A DNA stretch of 64,000 nt. Origin: JAXGOI01 sp040767605. Its GTDB lineage: Bacteria; Bacillota; Dehalobacteriia; UBA4068. Below are positions 44,487 to 52,629 of this stretch, in pieces (position 1 is the stretch's first letter; the number at the start of each line of letters is the position of its first letter). The position numbers and the translations under genes are program-made. The stretch spans positions 248,001 to 312,000 of the forward strand of contig JAXGOI010000001.1 of NCBI GenBank assembly GCA_040767605.1. Direction: 5' to 3'. The notes beneath the pieces are model-generated. The model saw only the letters and a list, made by a program, of their open reading frames with translations, made no database searches and was not told the DNA's origin.

Positions 44487-45850
44487 ACTCTTATTCCCCT
44501 TTCCTTCAGGCTTTCCCCCACCCTTTTATAGGCTCTATTTAAAAGCATTTCCCCGGGCAGGAATAATCTGTCTGCCAGCAAAGCCTGATAAATCAGCATT
44601 TCTAAGCCCCCCAGGGTTTTAATTCCCTGCCTTTGCCCTTCTAAAAGCAGCTTTGTTTGAGCCGGGCTGTAAATTAAATCACAAATCAGGGCGGTTTCAG
44701 GCAGGGAGCTTATAAATCGCAAATCCGTAAAATTATCTTCCACGCCTTTCATCCCCAAAGGGGTGGCGTTTATTAAAATATCTGTTTTACCGCAATATTC
44801 TTTTAAGGCATCCCCCTCCCAGAGGGCCGCCCTCACCGGTATATTATTCCGTAATAATAAGGCTTTTTCTGCTGTTTCCTGGGCTTTTTTAAAATTACGC
44901 CCCAAAATATTTACTTCGGCAGCCTCCTCTTTCAGGGCTTTTGCGGCTATTGTAGCCGCCACAGCCCCTGTGCCTATAATTGTTATACGGCTGCCTCTTA
45001 AAGTATAGCCCTGCTTTTTAAGGGCTAAGGCAAAGCCCTCCCCATCCGTATTATAGCCCCATAAAATGCCCTCCCTGTTTATAACGGTATTTACGGAATT
45101 AAGCAAAGCCGCCTCCCCGTCTAAAATATCCAAATAAGGGATTATCCCGATTTTATGAGGCATGGTTACATTAAAACCGGCAATATTCTCGTCTTTTACT
45201 CTTTTTAGCCAGTCGGATAGCCCTTTTAAAGGAATTTCCTCCCGGGAGTATTCAGGTTCTTTATAATATTTCCTTAAAACCGGCAAATGAATATCCGGAG
45301 AAAGGCTATGCCCTATGGGGCTTCCAATAACCGCAAAGCTTTTATTTTCCGTCTCTTCCAAGGCGGCAATTTTTAAAAGCTCCTCTAAAACCCCATTTAG
45401 CGGGGCATTGCTTTTTACTTTAAAATCCCCGTATTTTTCATAAAGGGGCAGGCGTTTTTTATAAAGCTCATAAACCTTTTCCGGGCCTGCCTTTAATAGG
45501 GGGCGGTTTTTAATATCTATTTCCCCGGCTATATATTGGGGGTCTCTGTCTAAAAAAATTACTATGGCATTTCTCCCTAGGGCCTGCATATTTTCTTCTC
45601 TTAAAACAATGCCCCCCCCGGTGGAAATAACCGGCCCCTCTTTTGCGGCGGCTTTTAGCGCCGCCTGGCTTTCAAGATTTCTGAAAGTCTCTTCCCCTGA
45701 AAGCCTGAAAATACTTTCAATACTTTGCCCTCGGCTTTTTTCTATCTCTGAATCTAAATCTATAAACTCTTTATTAAGCCTTTGACCTAAAAGCTTGCCG
45801 AGGGTTGTTTTGCCCGAGCCCGGCAGGCCGATTAAAACTAGATTTTTCAA
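44483..45850 (-). CDS. Fused shikimate kinase - shikimate dehydrogenase
   Basis: One chain carries two shikimate-pathway enzymes. The kinase half (about 1-165) shows Walker A GLPGSGKTT, the shikimate-binding Asp in DLDSEIE and ISTGGGIV. The dehydrogenase half (from about 170) shows IGSPIGHSLSPDIH, catalytic Lys in NVTMPHK, LLNSVNTV, NTDGEGF and the NADP loop IIGTGAVAATIAAKAL. I place the start at a TTG giving MKNLVLIG, the usual kinase N-terminus, overlapping the aroC stop (TTGA) with GGTGGAG just upstream. A GTG at 45859 or an ATG at 45889 are alternatives. In most bacteria these are separate aroK and aroE genes. Confidence 0.9.
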   Translation of the reverse strand: MKNLVLIGLPGSGKTTLGKLLGQRLNKEFIDLDSEIEKSRGQSIESIFRLSGEETFRNLESQAALKAAAKEGPVISTGGGIVLREENMQALGRNAIVIFLDRDPQYIAGEIDIKNRPLLKAGPEKVYELYKKRLPLYEKYGDFKVKSNAPLNGVLEELLKIAALEETENKSFAVIGSPIGHSLSPDIHLPVLRKYYKEPEYSREEIPLKGLSDWLKRVKDENIAGFNVTMPHKIGIIPYLDILDGEAALLNSVNTVINREGILWGYNTDGEGFALALKKQGYTLRGSRITIIGTGAVAATIAAKALKEEAAEVNILGRNFKKAQETAEKALLLRNNIPVRAALWEGDALKEYCGKTDILINATPLGMKGVEDNFTDLRFISSLPETALICDLIYSPAQTKLLLEGQRQGIKTLGGLEMLIYQALLADRLFLPGEMLLNRAYKRVGESLKERGIRV

Positions 45851-46926
45851 AATCTCCACCCGCCTTCCAATAATGCGTCTAAAAGGCATATGGCTAAGGC
45901 GGATTCCACCACAACGGCGGCTCTGGCCACTATGGCAGGGTCATGCCTACCCTTTATTTCTAATAAGGCATCCTCACCCGTTAGTAAATTTACGGTTTTT
46001 TGGGGTTTTGCAATAGACGGGGTGGGTTTAAAGGCCGCCTTAAAAACTATGGGCATACCATTGCTTATACCCCCGTTTATACCCCCGTTATGATTTGCCA
46101 GGGTTTTTATCCCGCCTTCCCCGGTATAAAGCTCATCTTTGGCCCGGCTGCCCGTAAGCCCGCCTAAGGCAAAGCCGCTGCCAAATTCCACCCCTTTAAC
46201 CGCCGGAATGGAAAAAACCAAAGCGGCAATAGCGCTTTCCAGGGAATTAAAAAACGGGGTGCCAAAACCGGGGGGAAAGCCGTTTGCTGCGCATTCAATA
46301 ATCCCTCCCAAAGAATCCCCCTCCCGGGCGGCCTCAGCTATTGCCTTAAGCATTTCAGCCTCTTTTGCCTTATCCCCTACCGGGAATCTCCGGCGGGAGA
46401 ATTTTTTTAAAGCGGCGGCATCAATATCTATTAGCCCCGGGGAAATAACAGGCCCTATTTGCAGAATATGAGCCCCTATTATTATGCCCAAGGCCTCCAG
46501 ATATTGCCTGGCAATACTGCCGGCAAAACTTAAGCTTGCTGTAAGCCTGCCGGAAAAATGGCCTCCCCCCCGGTAATCATTAAAGCCCTTATACTTAATT
46601 TGGGCCGTATAATCGCTATGGCCGGGGCGGGGCAGGGCTTTATTATAATCTGCGGATTTAATATCTTTATTTTTAATTATCCCGGTTAAGGGAGCCCCGG
46701 TGGTTTTACCCTCAAAAAGCCCGCTTAAAATTTCCACATCATCCTGCTCTTTACGGGGGGTTGAATTCTTATCCTGCCCCGGGGCGCGCCTGGACATCTG
46801 AAAAGCCACTTCGGCCAAATCAATTTCCAGCCCCGGCGGTAAACCCCCTAAAACTATGCCTATGGCCGGGCCATGGGATTCTCCAAAAATAGAAATTTTT
46901 AAGCTATTCCCCCATACATTGCTCAT
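45847..46926 (-). CDS. aroC: Chorismate synthase
   Basis: Converts EPSP to chorismate, needing reduced FMN. Family signatures are FGESHGPAIG at the N-terminus, RRAPGQDKNSTPRKE, the PROSITE-like RPGHSDYTAQIKY, and a C-terminal RHDPAIVARAAVV. I use the ATG with GAGGAGAG upstream, which overlaps the aroA stop as ATGA, giving 359 residues. A longer frame from 46965 lies inside aroA and is rejected. Confidence 0.96.
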   Translation of the reverse strand: MSNVWGNSLKISIFGESHGPAIGIVLGGLPPGLEIDLAEVAFQMSRRAPGQDKNSTPRKEQDDVEILSGLFEGKTTGAPLTGIIKNKDIKSADYNKALPRPGHSDYTAQIKYKGFNDYRGGGHFSGRLTASLSFAGSIARQYLEALGIIIGAHILQIGPVISPGLIDIDAAALKKFSRRRFPVGDKAKEAEMLKAIAEAAREGDSLGGIIECAANGFPPGFGTPFFNSLESAIAALVFSIPAVKGVEFGSGFALGGLTGSRAKDELYTGEGGIKTLANHNGGINGGISNGMPIVFKAAFKPTPSIAKPQKTVNLLTGEDALLEIKGRHDPAIVARAAVVVESALAICLLDALLEGGWRF

Positions 46927-48194
46927 AAGGCACTCTCCTCTTCTTTTTGACAAAAAACCTCCCAAAAGCCGGGGAAGGATTTATTAACGCAAGCCGGGTT
47001 TATTATTTCTACCTTACCCCTGCTTTTTAGGGAAGCCAAAGCCCCGGACATTGCTATACGGTGATCATTAAAAGAATCCCATACCCCGCCTTTAAGGCTT
47101 TTTACCCCTTTAATAAGCAAGGCGTCGTCCTCCTGAGTAATCTGACCTCCTAAGGCGTTTAAACGGCCGCTTATTGCCTCAAGGCGGTCGCTCTCCTTCA
47201 TTCTAAGGCGGCCTACCTGTGTTAAGCGGCTTTCGCCATCGGCAAAAGTTAAAATTGCGGCAAGGGGAGGAACTAAATCCGGAATATCTCTGCAATCAAT
47301 ATTTACGCCCTTAAGGGCCTTTATTTCTACCCCTAAAGTATTATCGGGGTGTTTGATTATTTTGCCGCCGGCCTTTGTAATTATATCCAGAATTGCCCTG
47401 TCTCCCTGAAGGGAATTTAAATTTAGGCCCCCGCATCTGATATTACAGCCCAGGGCCGCCGCCCCTAAAAAGAAGGCCGCCGCAGAAAAATCCCCCTCCA
47501 CCTCATATATTTGGGGCCGGTAGCCCTGCCCCCCGGGAATAATAAACTCTTTATAGTCCTTATTCCCTACTTTAACCCCAAAGCTTTCCATAACGCTTAG
47601 GGTTAAATCAACATAGGGTTTTGATTCCAATGAGGTAGATAAAATAATTTTACTGCTTTCTTTTAAAAGGGGTAAAACCATTAAAAGGCCGGAAATAAAT
47701 TGAGAGCTGATATTCCCCGGCAGGGTATATAAACCCGGCTCTAAAGGCCCTTTCACCCGTAAAAACCCTGAAGCGCTGTTAAAATCTATTTTTGCCCCAT
47801 GGGCTTTTAATTCGTTTAAATATACTTCCTGAGGCCTTTGCCAAAGCCTGCCCCTGCCGGTAAATTCCACCGCCTTGGAGGATAAAAGAGCGACGGGAAT
47901 CATAAACCTCAGGGTAGAGCCGGATTCCCCCGCATCTAAAAGAGCGCCTTCTTTAGGGGAGGGGCTTTGCCCTTTAATATGCAGGCATTCTTTCTCCCAT
48001 TTTATCGGTATTCCCAAACCCTGAAGGCAGGAAACAGTTGCCATTATATCCTCGCCGGGCAAATGGAGATTTTTCAATTTGCTTTTACCCTTTGCCAAGG
48101 AGGCGCAAATTAAAGCCCTATGAGCCACACTTTTTGAGGCGGGCAGATTTATTATTCCTTTGGGCCTGCCGTTAATGGTTAGAATATTATTCAT
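46923..48194 (-). CDS. aroA: 5-enolpyruvylshikimate-3-phosphate synthase
   Basis: Adds enolpyruvyl from PEP to shikimate-3-phosphate. Visible features: LPASKSVAHRALICASLA, the region DAGESGSTLRFMIPVAL where most enzymes have NxGTxxR, GNISSQFISGLLM, DLVPPLAAIL, RMKESDRLEAI and DHRIAMSGALA. Length (423) is typical. It lies 4 bases after aroB and overlaps aroC by 4 bases. Family class (glyphosate-sensitive or tolerant) cannot be called by eye. Confidence 0.96.
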   Translation of the reverse strand: MNNILTINGRPKGIINLPASKSVAHRALICASLAKGKSKLKNLHLPGEDIMATVSCLQGLGIPIKWEKECLHIKGQSPSPKEGALLDAGESGSTLRFMIPVALLSSKAVEFTGRGRLWQRPQEVYLNELKAHGAKIDFNSASGFLRVKGPLEPGLYTLPGNISSQFISGLLMVLPLLKESSKIILSTSLESKPYVDLTLSVMESFGVKVGNKDYKEFIIPGGQGYRPQIYEVEGDFSAAAFFLGAAALGCNIRCGGLNLNSLQGDRAILDIITKAGGKIIKHPDNTLGVEIKALKGVNIDCRDIPDLVPPLAAILTFADGESRLTQVGRLRMKESDRLEAISGRLNALGGQITQEDDALLIKGVKSLKGGVWDSFNDHRIAMSGALASLKSRGKVEIINPACVNKSFPGFWEVFCQKEEESAL

Positions 48195-48198
48195 TCTC

Positions 48199-49278
48199 TT
48201 ATCCCCCGCCTATAAGCTTTTGAATTTCCGCCGTTTTAATTGAATAAATAAAGCTTTGGCCTATTTTCTTTAAAAGAATTAAATTAAAGTAATTAGCGGT
48301 ATTTTTTTTATCTAAAAACAGGGCGGGGAGAAGTTCATTTAAATTATAGGGGGAAACAGCCGGCAAAGCGTATTTTTCTAAAACTCTTTTTAGGGCATTG
48401 GCCGTGCCGGAGCAGGTTAAACCCATGGCTTCGCCAATTTCCGCCGCTATTACCATGCCCATAGCCACCGCCTCCCCATGGATATACTCCTTATAGCCGC
48501 CTTTTTGCTCTATGGCATGGCCGAATGTATGGCCGAAGTTTAAAAGCATTCTTTCTTTTAAATCAAATTCATCCCTGGCAACTATCCCGCTTTTTATTTG
48601 GCAGCACCGGGCAATAATATCCTCCAGGCTGCTTTCAAGCTGCTTATAGCCGTTAATACTTCCTTCATGCTGAATCAGGCCTTTAAAAAGATCATCCGAG
48701 GCTATGGCTGCGTATTTAATAATTTCCGCCATTCCCCCGGCAAATTCACGCTTATTTAATGTTGCAAGAAGGCCCGTATCCGCAATAACCATTTTAGGCT
48801 GCCAAAAGGCCCCGATTAAGTTTTTACCCCGGCTGAGGTTTAAGGCGGTTTTCCCCCCAACGCTGGAATCCACCTGAGCCAGTAAAGTTGTGGGAATTTG
48901 CATATAGGGCAGCCCCCGCATATAAGTGGCGGCAATAAAACCGCTAATATCCCCTATAACCCCGCCCCCAAAGGCTATTAACATATGGCTGCGGCCGGCC
49001 CCTAAGGCGGCTAATTTTTCGCAAATTTCCTCAAAGCACTTTATATTTTTACTCCCCTCCCCCGGGGGAAGTAAAATCTGCTCCGGTTCATAGCCGGCAT
49101 TTTTCAGGGAGTTTTTAAGCTCTTCCCCGTAAAGTGCCCAAATTTGCTCATCGCTGATTATAAAAAGCCGTTTTTCTTTATAAACTTCTTTTAAAAGCTC
49201 GCCTGTTTTATTTAGCAAGCCCTTGCCGATTAAGATTTTATAGCTTTTTTCTTTTAAATCTACTAAAAGGGATTTCAT
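48199..49278 (-). CDS. aroB: 3-dehydroquinate synthase
   Basis: Cyclises DAHP to 3-dehydroquinate using NAD+ and a divalent metal. Motifs are GGGVIGDISGFIAATYMRG, IPTTLLAQVDSSVGGKTALN, KNLIGAFWQP, the metal-binding His region LLNFGHTFGHAIE and a final IHGEAVAMGM. Length 359 is usual. Coupled to tyrA by an ATGA overlap. The next enzyme, 3-dehydroquinate dehydratase (aroD/aroQ), is missing from the operon. Confidence 0.97.
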   Translation of the reverse strand: MKSLLVDLKEKSYKILIGKGLLNKTGELLKEVYKEKRLFIISDEQIWALYGEELKNSLKNAGYEPEQILLPPGEGSKNIKCFEEICEKLAALGAGRSHMLIAFGGGVIGDISGFIAATYMRGLPYMQIPTTLLAQVDSSVGGKTALNLSRGKNLIGAFWQPKMVIADTGLLATLNKREFAGGMAEIIKYAAIASDDLFKGLIQHEGSINGYKQLESSLEDIIARCCQIKSGIVARDEFDLKERMLLNFGHTFGHAIEQKGGYKEYIHGEAVAMGMVIAAEIGEAMGLTCSGTANALKRVLEKYALPAVSPYNLNELLPALFLDKKNTANYFNLILLKKIGQSFIYSIKTAEIQKLIGGG

Positions 49279-50165
49279 CTTTTTAGCATCTCCCTTTTAT
49301 TTTCCCCCCCTAAGGCCAAAAGGGAAAATAATAAATTTTTATCTTTATTTTCTAGAGCTGTTTTAAAATTCTCCAGGTTTTTTATATGCCTCTCCAGATG
49401 AGGAAGAATTTTTTCCCCATTATAGAGTAAAAGCTCCGCCCAGAGAGAGGCGTCAATATTCCCGACTCTGGTGCAATCCCTGAAAGCCCCGGCGGTATAG
49501 GCATTATTCATTTGAGGATGAAAATCAATACATAAAGCCGTGGCGGATATATGCATAAGATCGCTGGTATAAGCAATTATATCATCATGCAGCTCCCCTT
49601 TTGCCTTAGCGATTCTTTTGGCGCCGATATACTCCGCCAGCTCCTCCATTAAGGCTATTGTACGGTTTTTTGTATTTTTAAGGGGAGTAATAATAAAGCC
49701 TGTATTTAAAAATAAATTTTTATCCGCATTCTCAAAACCCCCAACCTCTTTCCCCGCCATGGGGTGTATGCCGATATACTCAATATCTGAGGGGATTAAG
49801 GCCTGAGTATCTTTATATAAGAGCATTTTTGTTCCGCAAACATCTGTTATAACAGCCCCGGGCTTAATAAAAGCAATATTTTCTTTTATAATCTGATTAA
49901 TATATTCCGGGGAAACGCAAATTATAATTAAATCCGCATTCTCAAAGCCTTCGGAGGAATTTAGGGATGCTTTATCCACAGCCCCCGAATCAAGAGCCTT
50001 TTTTATAACGGAGGAATTAATATCTATTCCAAATATCTCCGCATTTTTAAAGCCTTTTAGGGCCAAAGCAAGGGAGCCGCCTATGAGCCCCAAGCCCACT
50101 ATTGTAATTTTATACCTATTATTGCATACACCGCAAGGAGAATTTGTTTTTTTAAATGCATCCAT
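49275..50165 (-). CDS. tyrA: Prephenate dehydrogenase
   Basis: NAD(P)-dependent oxidative decarboxylation of prephenate, for tyrosine. The Rossmann motif ITIVGLGLIGGSLALALKG is followed by the acidic ligand FGIDIN, ADLIIICVSPEYI, and the catalytic His segment IGIHPMAGKEVGG. The helical dimerisation domain follows. At 296 residues it lacks a C-terminal ACT domain. First enzyme gene of the aromatic operon, downstream of the leader-peptide attenuator. Ribosome site AAGGGG. Confidence 0.94.
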   Translation of the reverse strand: MDAFKKTNSPCGVCNNRYKITIVGLGLIGGSLALALKGFKNAEIFGIDINSSVIKKALDSGAVDKASLNSSEGFENADLIIICVSPEYINQIIKENIAFIKPGAVITDVCGTKMLLYKDTQALIPSDIEYIGIHPMAGKEVGGFENADKNLFLNTGFIITPLKNTKNRTIALMEELAEYIGAKRIAKAKGELHDDIIAYTSDLMHISATALCIDFHPQMNNAYTAGAFRDCTRVGNIDASLWAELLLYNGEKILPHLERHIKNLENFKTALENKDKNLLFSLLALGGENKREMLKR

Positions 50166-50189
50166 TAAAAGCGCCCCTTAAAATAAAAT

Positions 50190-50217
50190 AGGGAGGTTCG
50201 TCTGGACGAACCTCCCT
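50190..50217 (-). terminator. Attenuator terminator before tyrA
   Basis: On the minus strand a 13-bp arm pair AGGGAGGTTCGTC / GACGAACCTCCCT with a two-base loop is followed by a U-rich tail (ATTTTATTTT). It sits between the Phe/Tyr-rich leader peptide and tyrA, so it can abort the whole aromatic operon. The segment UCUCAA around the leader stop (50250-50255) can pair with UUGAGG (50215-50220), which includes the first bases of the terminator arm, as a possible antiterminator. Confidence 0.85.
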
Positions 50218-50246
50218 CAAAATACAATATACCCGAATAAAGCTGA

Positions 50247-50366
50247 TTATTGAGATAAAAGTCCTTCCAACTTATTAAATTTTGGCAAAAAGTAATAACC
50301 AAAGCTAAAATAAAAGCTCCGGCTAAAATAACCAAAATAATTGTTGGAATGGATACTTGATAACAT
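50247..50366 (-). CDS. Phe/Tyr-rich leader peptide of the aromatic amino-acid operon
   Basis: A 39-codon frame with ATG after AGGAG. Residues 10-30 contain 12 Phe or Tyr out of 21 (Tyr 10, 13, 19, 24, 25; Phe 11, 14, 18, 20, 22, 26, 30), with no Trp. It sits 25 bases after the predicted transcription start and 30 bases before a strong terminator hairpin. This is the classic layout of ribosome-mediated transcription attenuation: scarce Phe-tRNA or Tyr-tRNA stalls the ribosome in the codon run, an antiterminator forms, and tyrA-aroB-aroA-aroC-aroKE-aroF-pheA are transcribed. A small hydrophobic membrane peptide is the less likely alternative. Confidence 0.8.
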   Translation of the reverse strand: MLSSIHSNNYFGYFSRSFYFSFGYYFLPKFNKLEGLLSQ

Positions 50367-50397
50367 AAAAATATCTCCTAAATAATGGCTTTATTAC

Positions 50398-50426
50398 TTT
50401 ATATCATATACCCGGGATAAAAGCAA
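50398..50426 (-). promoter_or_regulatory. Promoter of the aromatic amino-acid operon
   Basis: On the minus strand TTGCTT (50421-50426), 17-bp spacer, TATAAA (50398-50403). Predicted start near 50391, about 25 bases before the leader-peptide ATG. The region 50427-50562 upstream is AT-rich with no gene seen. Confidence 0.75.
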
Positions 50427-50562
50427 GGAGTTTAAAAAAATTATTCGTTTTATAGGCGTATTTATAAATATATACTCATATAAAACTGTAAATACTCATA
50501 GTAAACCCTTAGTAAGCCCTTAAAAACTTAAATATACTTAGCTGAAAATATTACGGAGGCTT

Positions 50563-50949
50563 TTAGGCCTGAAAATTCATACCGTCGCCGGAATCTTCCT
50601 CGGGCTCCGGGTTTTGAGAATCTGCCGGAGGGGTATTGTCTTTTTCTTTTATTTCCTGCAATTTTTTTTGATATTCTATAATAGTATTCTGAAAATCTTT
50701 AATTTTTTCTATTTGTTCGGCATAAATACTCTCTTCATTAGCCTTTTCCTGCCCAAAGACGGCTTTACCTAATTCAAAATAAGTTTTATCCATTTGCTTT
50801 TGTGTGCTGTGAATATCACTGTTAATTTTGGCAATTTCCGCCATAAGTTTAGCTTTATCCGCAGCCTCCCCAGCTAAATCCTTAGCCTTTACAGCGGCGG
50901 AACCTGCCGCCTCGCTGATTTTCTTGCCTAAACCCTCAAAAAAAGCCAT
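50563..50949 (-). CDS. Small coiled-coil protein of unknown function
   Basis: 128 residues, no signal peptide or membrane helix. An Ala/Lys-rich amphipathic N-terminus (KISEAAGSAAVKAKDLAGEAADKAK) leads into a long predicted coiled coil (about 30-100). The tail is acidic and Pro-rich (PPADSQNPEPEEDSGDG). It resembles the N-terminal helical part of small Firmicute proteins that end in a zinc ribbon, but no Cys is present. The ATG follows a run of G's (GGGGGTATAAAT). Monocistronic; function unknown. Confidence 0.75.
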   Translation of the reverse strand: MAFFEGLGKKISEAAGSAAVKAKDLAGEAADKAKLMAEIAKINSDIHSTQKQMDKTYFELGKAVFGQEKANEESIYAEQIEKIKDFQNTIIEYQKKLQEIKEKDNTPPADSQNPEPEEDSGDGMNFQA

Positions 50950-51159
50950 ATTTATACCCCCTTAATTTTATTGTTTTAATAAAACTGTTTAAAGCCCGGA
51001 ATTTACTTAAAACCGGAATATTATCTGATAAAAATAAATAAATATGCCGCAAATATTTATTCTACAATAAAATTATTCTCCCTCTTTAATAAATATTATT
51101 TTAGCGTATATTCGCCGCACTAATTTTAAATTAAAAAAACAGAGTTAAAATCAGATTTT

Positions 51160-52422
51160 CTAAACAGGGGGGTTATTTTCAGGCTTTTTAAGTAGTGAGA
51201 TTAAAATAATTCCGATAGCCGCGGCAATAGAAGCAATAATAAAGGCCGGGAACATAAGGGAAATATCATTAACGGCCAAATTTTTAAAATAACCCGCAAT
51301 ATAAGAAGAAATTATAGCCCCTAAGCCAAAACCAACCATAACCAGGCCATAATTTGTTACCATATGCTTGCTGCCAAATAAATCTGCCGTATAAACCGGG
51401 AAGACACTTAAAAAGCCGCCGTAAAAAAACCCGATAAAGCCGATTAAAACATAAATTAAATAGCCGTTTGCCATATTCATAAAAAGAGAAAATACACCGG
51501 AGCCCGCTAGCAAAAGGATAATCGTTCTTTTTCTGCCTAATTTATCGGAAACGGCCCCCCAGAATATCCGCCCCAGGGAATTACAAACAGAAATTGTAAT
51601 TACCCCGATAGTTGCGGTGGCGGCCATACCCTTGGCTATGGCAATGGGCTTGGCAAAGCCGATCATCATAACCCCTACCATACAGGCCAGCAAAAATGTT
51701 ATTACCAGAATATAAAATTGAGGCATTTTTAGCATTTGCCCGGGGGAATAATTTACGCCCTGAGCTAAAGAGCCGCCTTCCGGCCGGATATAACCCTCGG
51801 GCCAATAATCTTTAGGCGGGCTTTTAATAAATATACCGCTTAAGGTGCATACAATGGCAAAGACAATACTTAAAACAAAAAAGGCCTTAAGCTCCCCAAC
51901 CCCTACGCCGCCTAAATGCTTTATAAGTCCCTCTATTATAGGGGCGAAAACCACACCCCCAAAACCCAAAGAGGCAACAATTACCCCGGTAATAAAACCC
52001 TTTTTATGAGGATACCATTCCTGAACACAGGCAATTGTGGTGGAATAAGGGAAACCCATGCCAATACCGCCGATAACCCCGTATGTAAGCCATAAAACCC
52101 AGGGGGCAGATGGTTTTACAAAAGAGGAAAGCAAAAAACCTACGGCAATAATAAGCCCGCCGGAAATTACCGAAAAACGCGGGCTGAATTTTTTGCTTAG
52201 TTTGCCCCCTATGGTACTACCGACGGGCAAATTAGCCAAAAGGAGGGAAAAGGCCAGCCCGGCCCCGGCATTATCCCCGCTGAAAACACTTTCGGCTATT
52301 CCGTTTTGAAAAACACTCCAAACATAGGCCATACCTAAGCATAATTGAATTACGATTGCCGCAAATACCGTGATAATCCCTGTTTTTTTGTTTCCCATTT
52401 TGTTTCCCACCATATTTTCCAT
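51160..52422 (-). CDS. MFS transporter of the OFA (oxalate/formate antiporter-like) family
   Basis: Twelve-helix major facilitator with the OFA pattern: GIITVFAAIVIQLCLGMAYVWSVF in helix 1, GGIGMGFPYSTTIACVQEWYPHKKG near helix 4-5 and GRIFWGAVSDKLGRKRTI in the central loop. Family members carry oxalate, formate, lactate or similar monocarboxylates; the substrate here is not readable. I start at the ATG six bases after AAGGAG; another ATG 21 bases upstream overlaps that ribosome site. An unusual run of Met-Asn-Gly-Lys residues precedes helix 1. No enzyme gene is linked. Confidence 0.88.
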   Translation of the reverse strand: MENMVGNKMGNKKTGIITVFAAIVIQLCLGMAYVWSVFQNGIAESVFSGDNAGAGLAFSLLLANLPVGSTIGGKLSKKFSPRFSVISGGLIIAVGFLLSSFVKPSAPWVLWLTYGVIGGIGMGFPYSTTIACVQEWYPHKKGFITGVIVASLGFGGVVFAPIIEGLIKHLGGVGVGELKAFFVLSIVFAIVCTLSGIFIKSPPKDYWPEGYIRPEGGSLAQGVNYSPGQMLKMPQFYILVITFLLACMVGVMMIGFAKPIAIAKGMAATATIGVITISVCNSLGRIFWGAVSDKLGRKRTIILLLAGSGVFSLFMNMANGYLIYVLIGFIGFFYGGFLSVFPVYTADLFGSKHMVTNYGLVMVGFGLGAIISSYIAGYFKNLAVNDISLMFPAFIIASIAAAIGIILISLLKKPENNPPV

Positions 52423-52629
52423 CTTATTCTCCTTATTGCACATTCTTATTTGCTTTAATTATAGCAATCTTTTCTTTATAAACCCCGGCAAATAAGAGCC
52501 CTACCGGGGAATAAAGCCTAAAGCCTGAATTCTTCATCTGGTTTAAGAAAGTATATACCAAATTTTATAATTATTCAATAAATAATATTTTGCGCTTATT
52601 AAATAAGCAATTTGGGGCGGAGCCTGTTT

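Noticed and set aside
46927..46965. Longer in-frame start for aroC
   Set aside because: The extra 13 codons lie inside aroA; the ATG at 46926 has GAGGAGAG upstream and an ATGA overlap like the other junctions.
50247..50366. The 39-codon aromatic-rich frame as an independent small membrane protein
   Set aside because: Not excluded outright, but its position between promoter and terminator, the Phe/Tyr clustering and the identity of the downstream genes fit a leader peptide much better.
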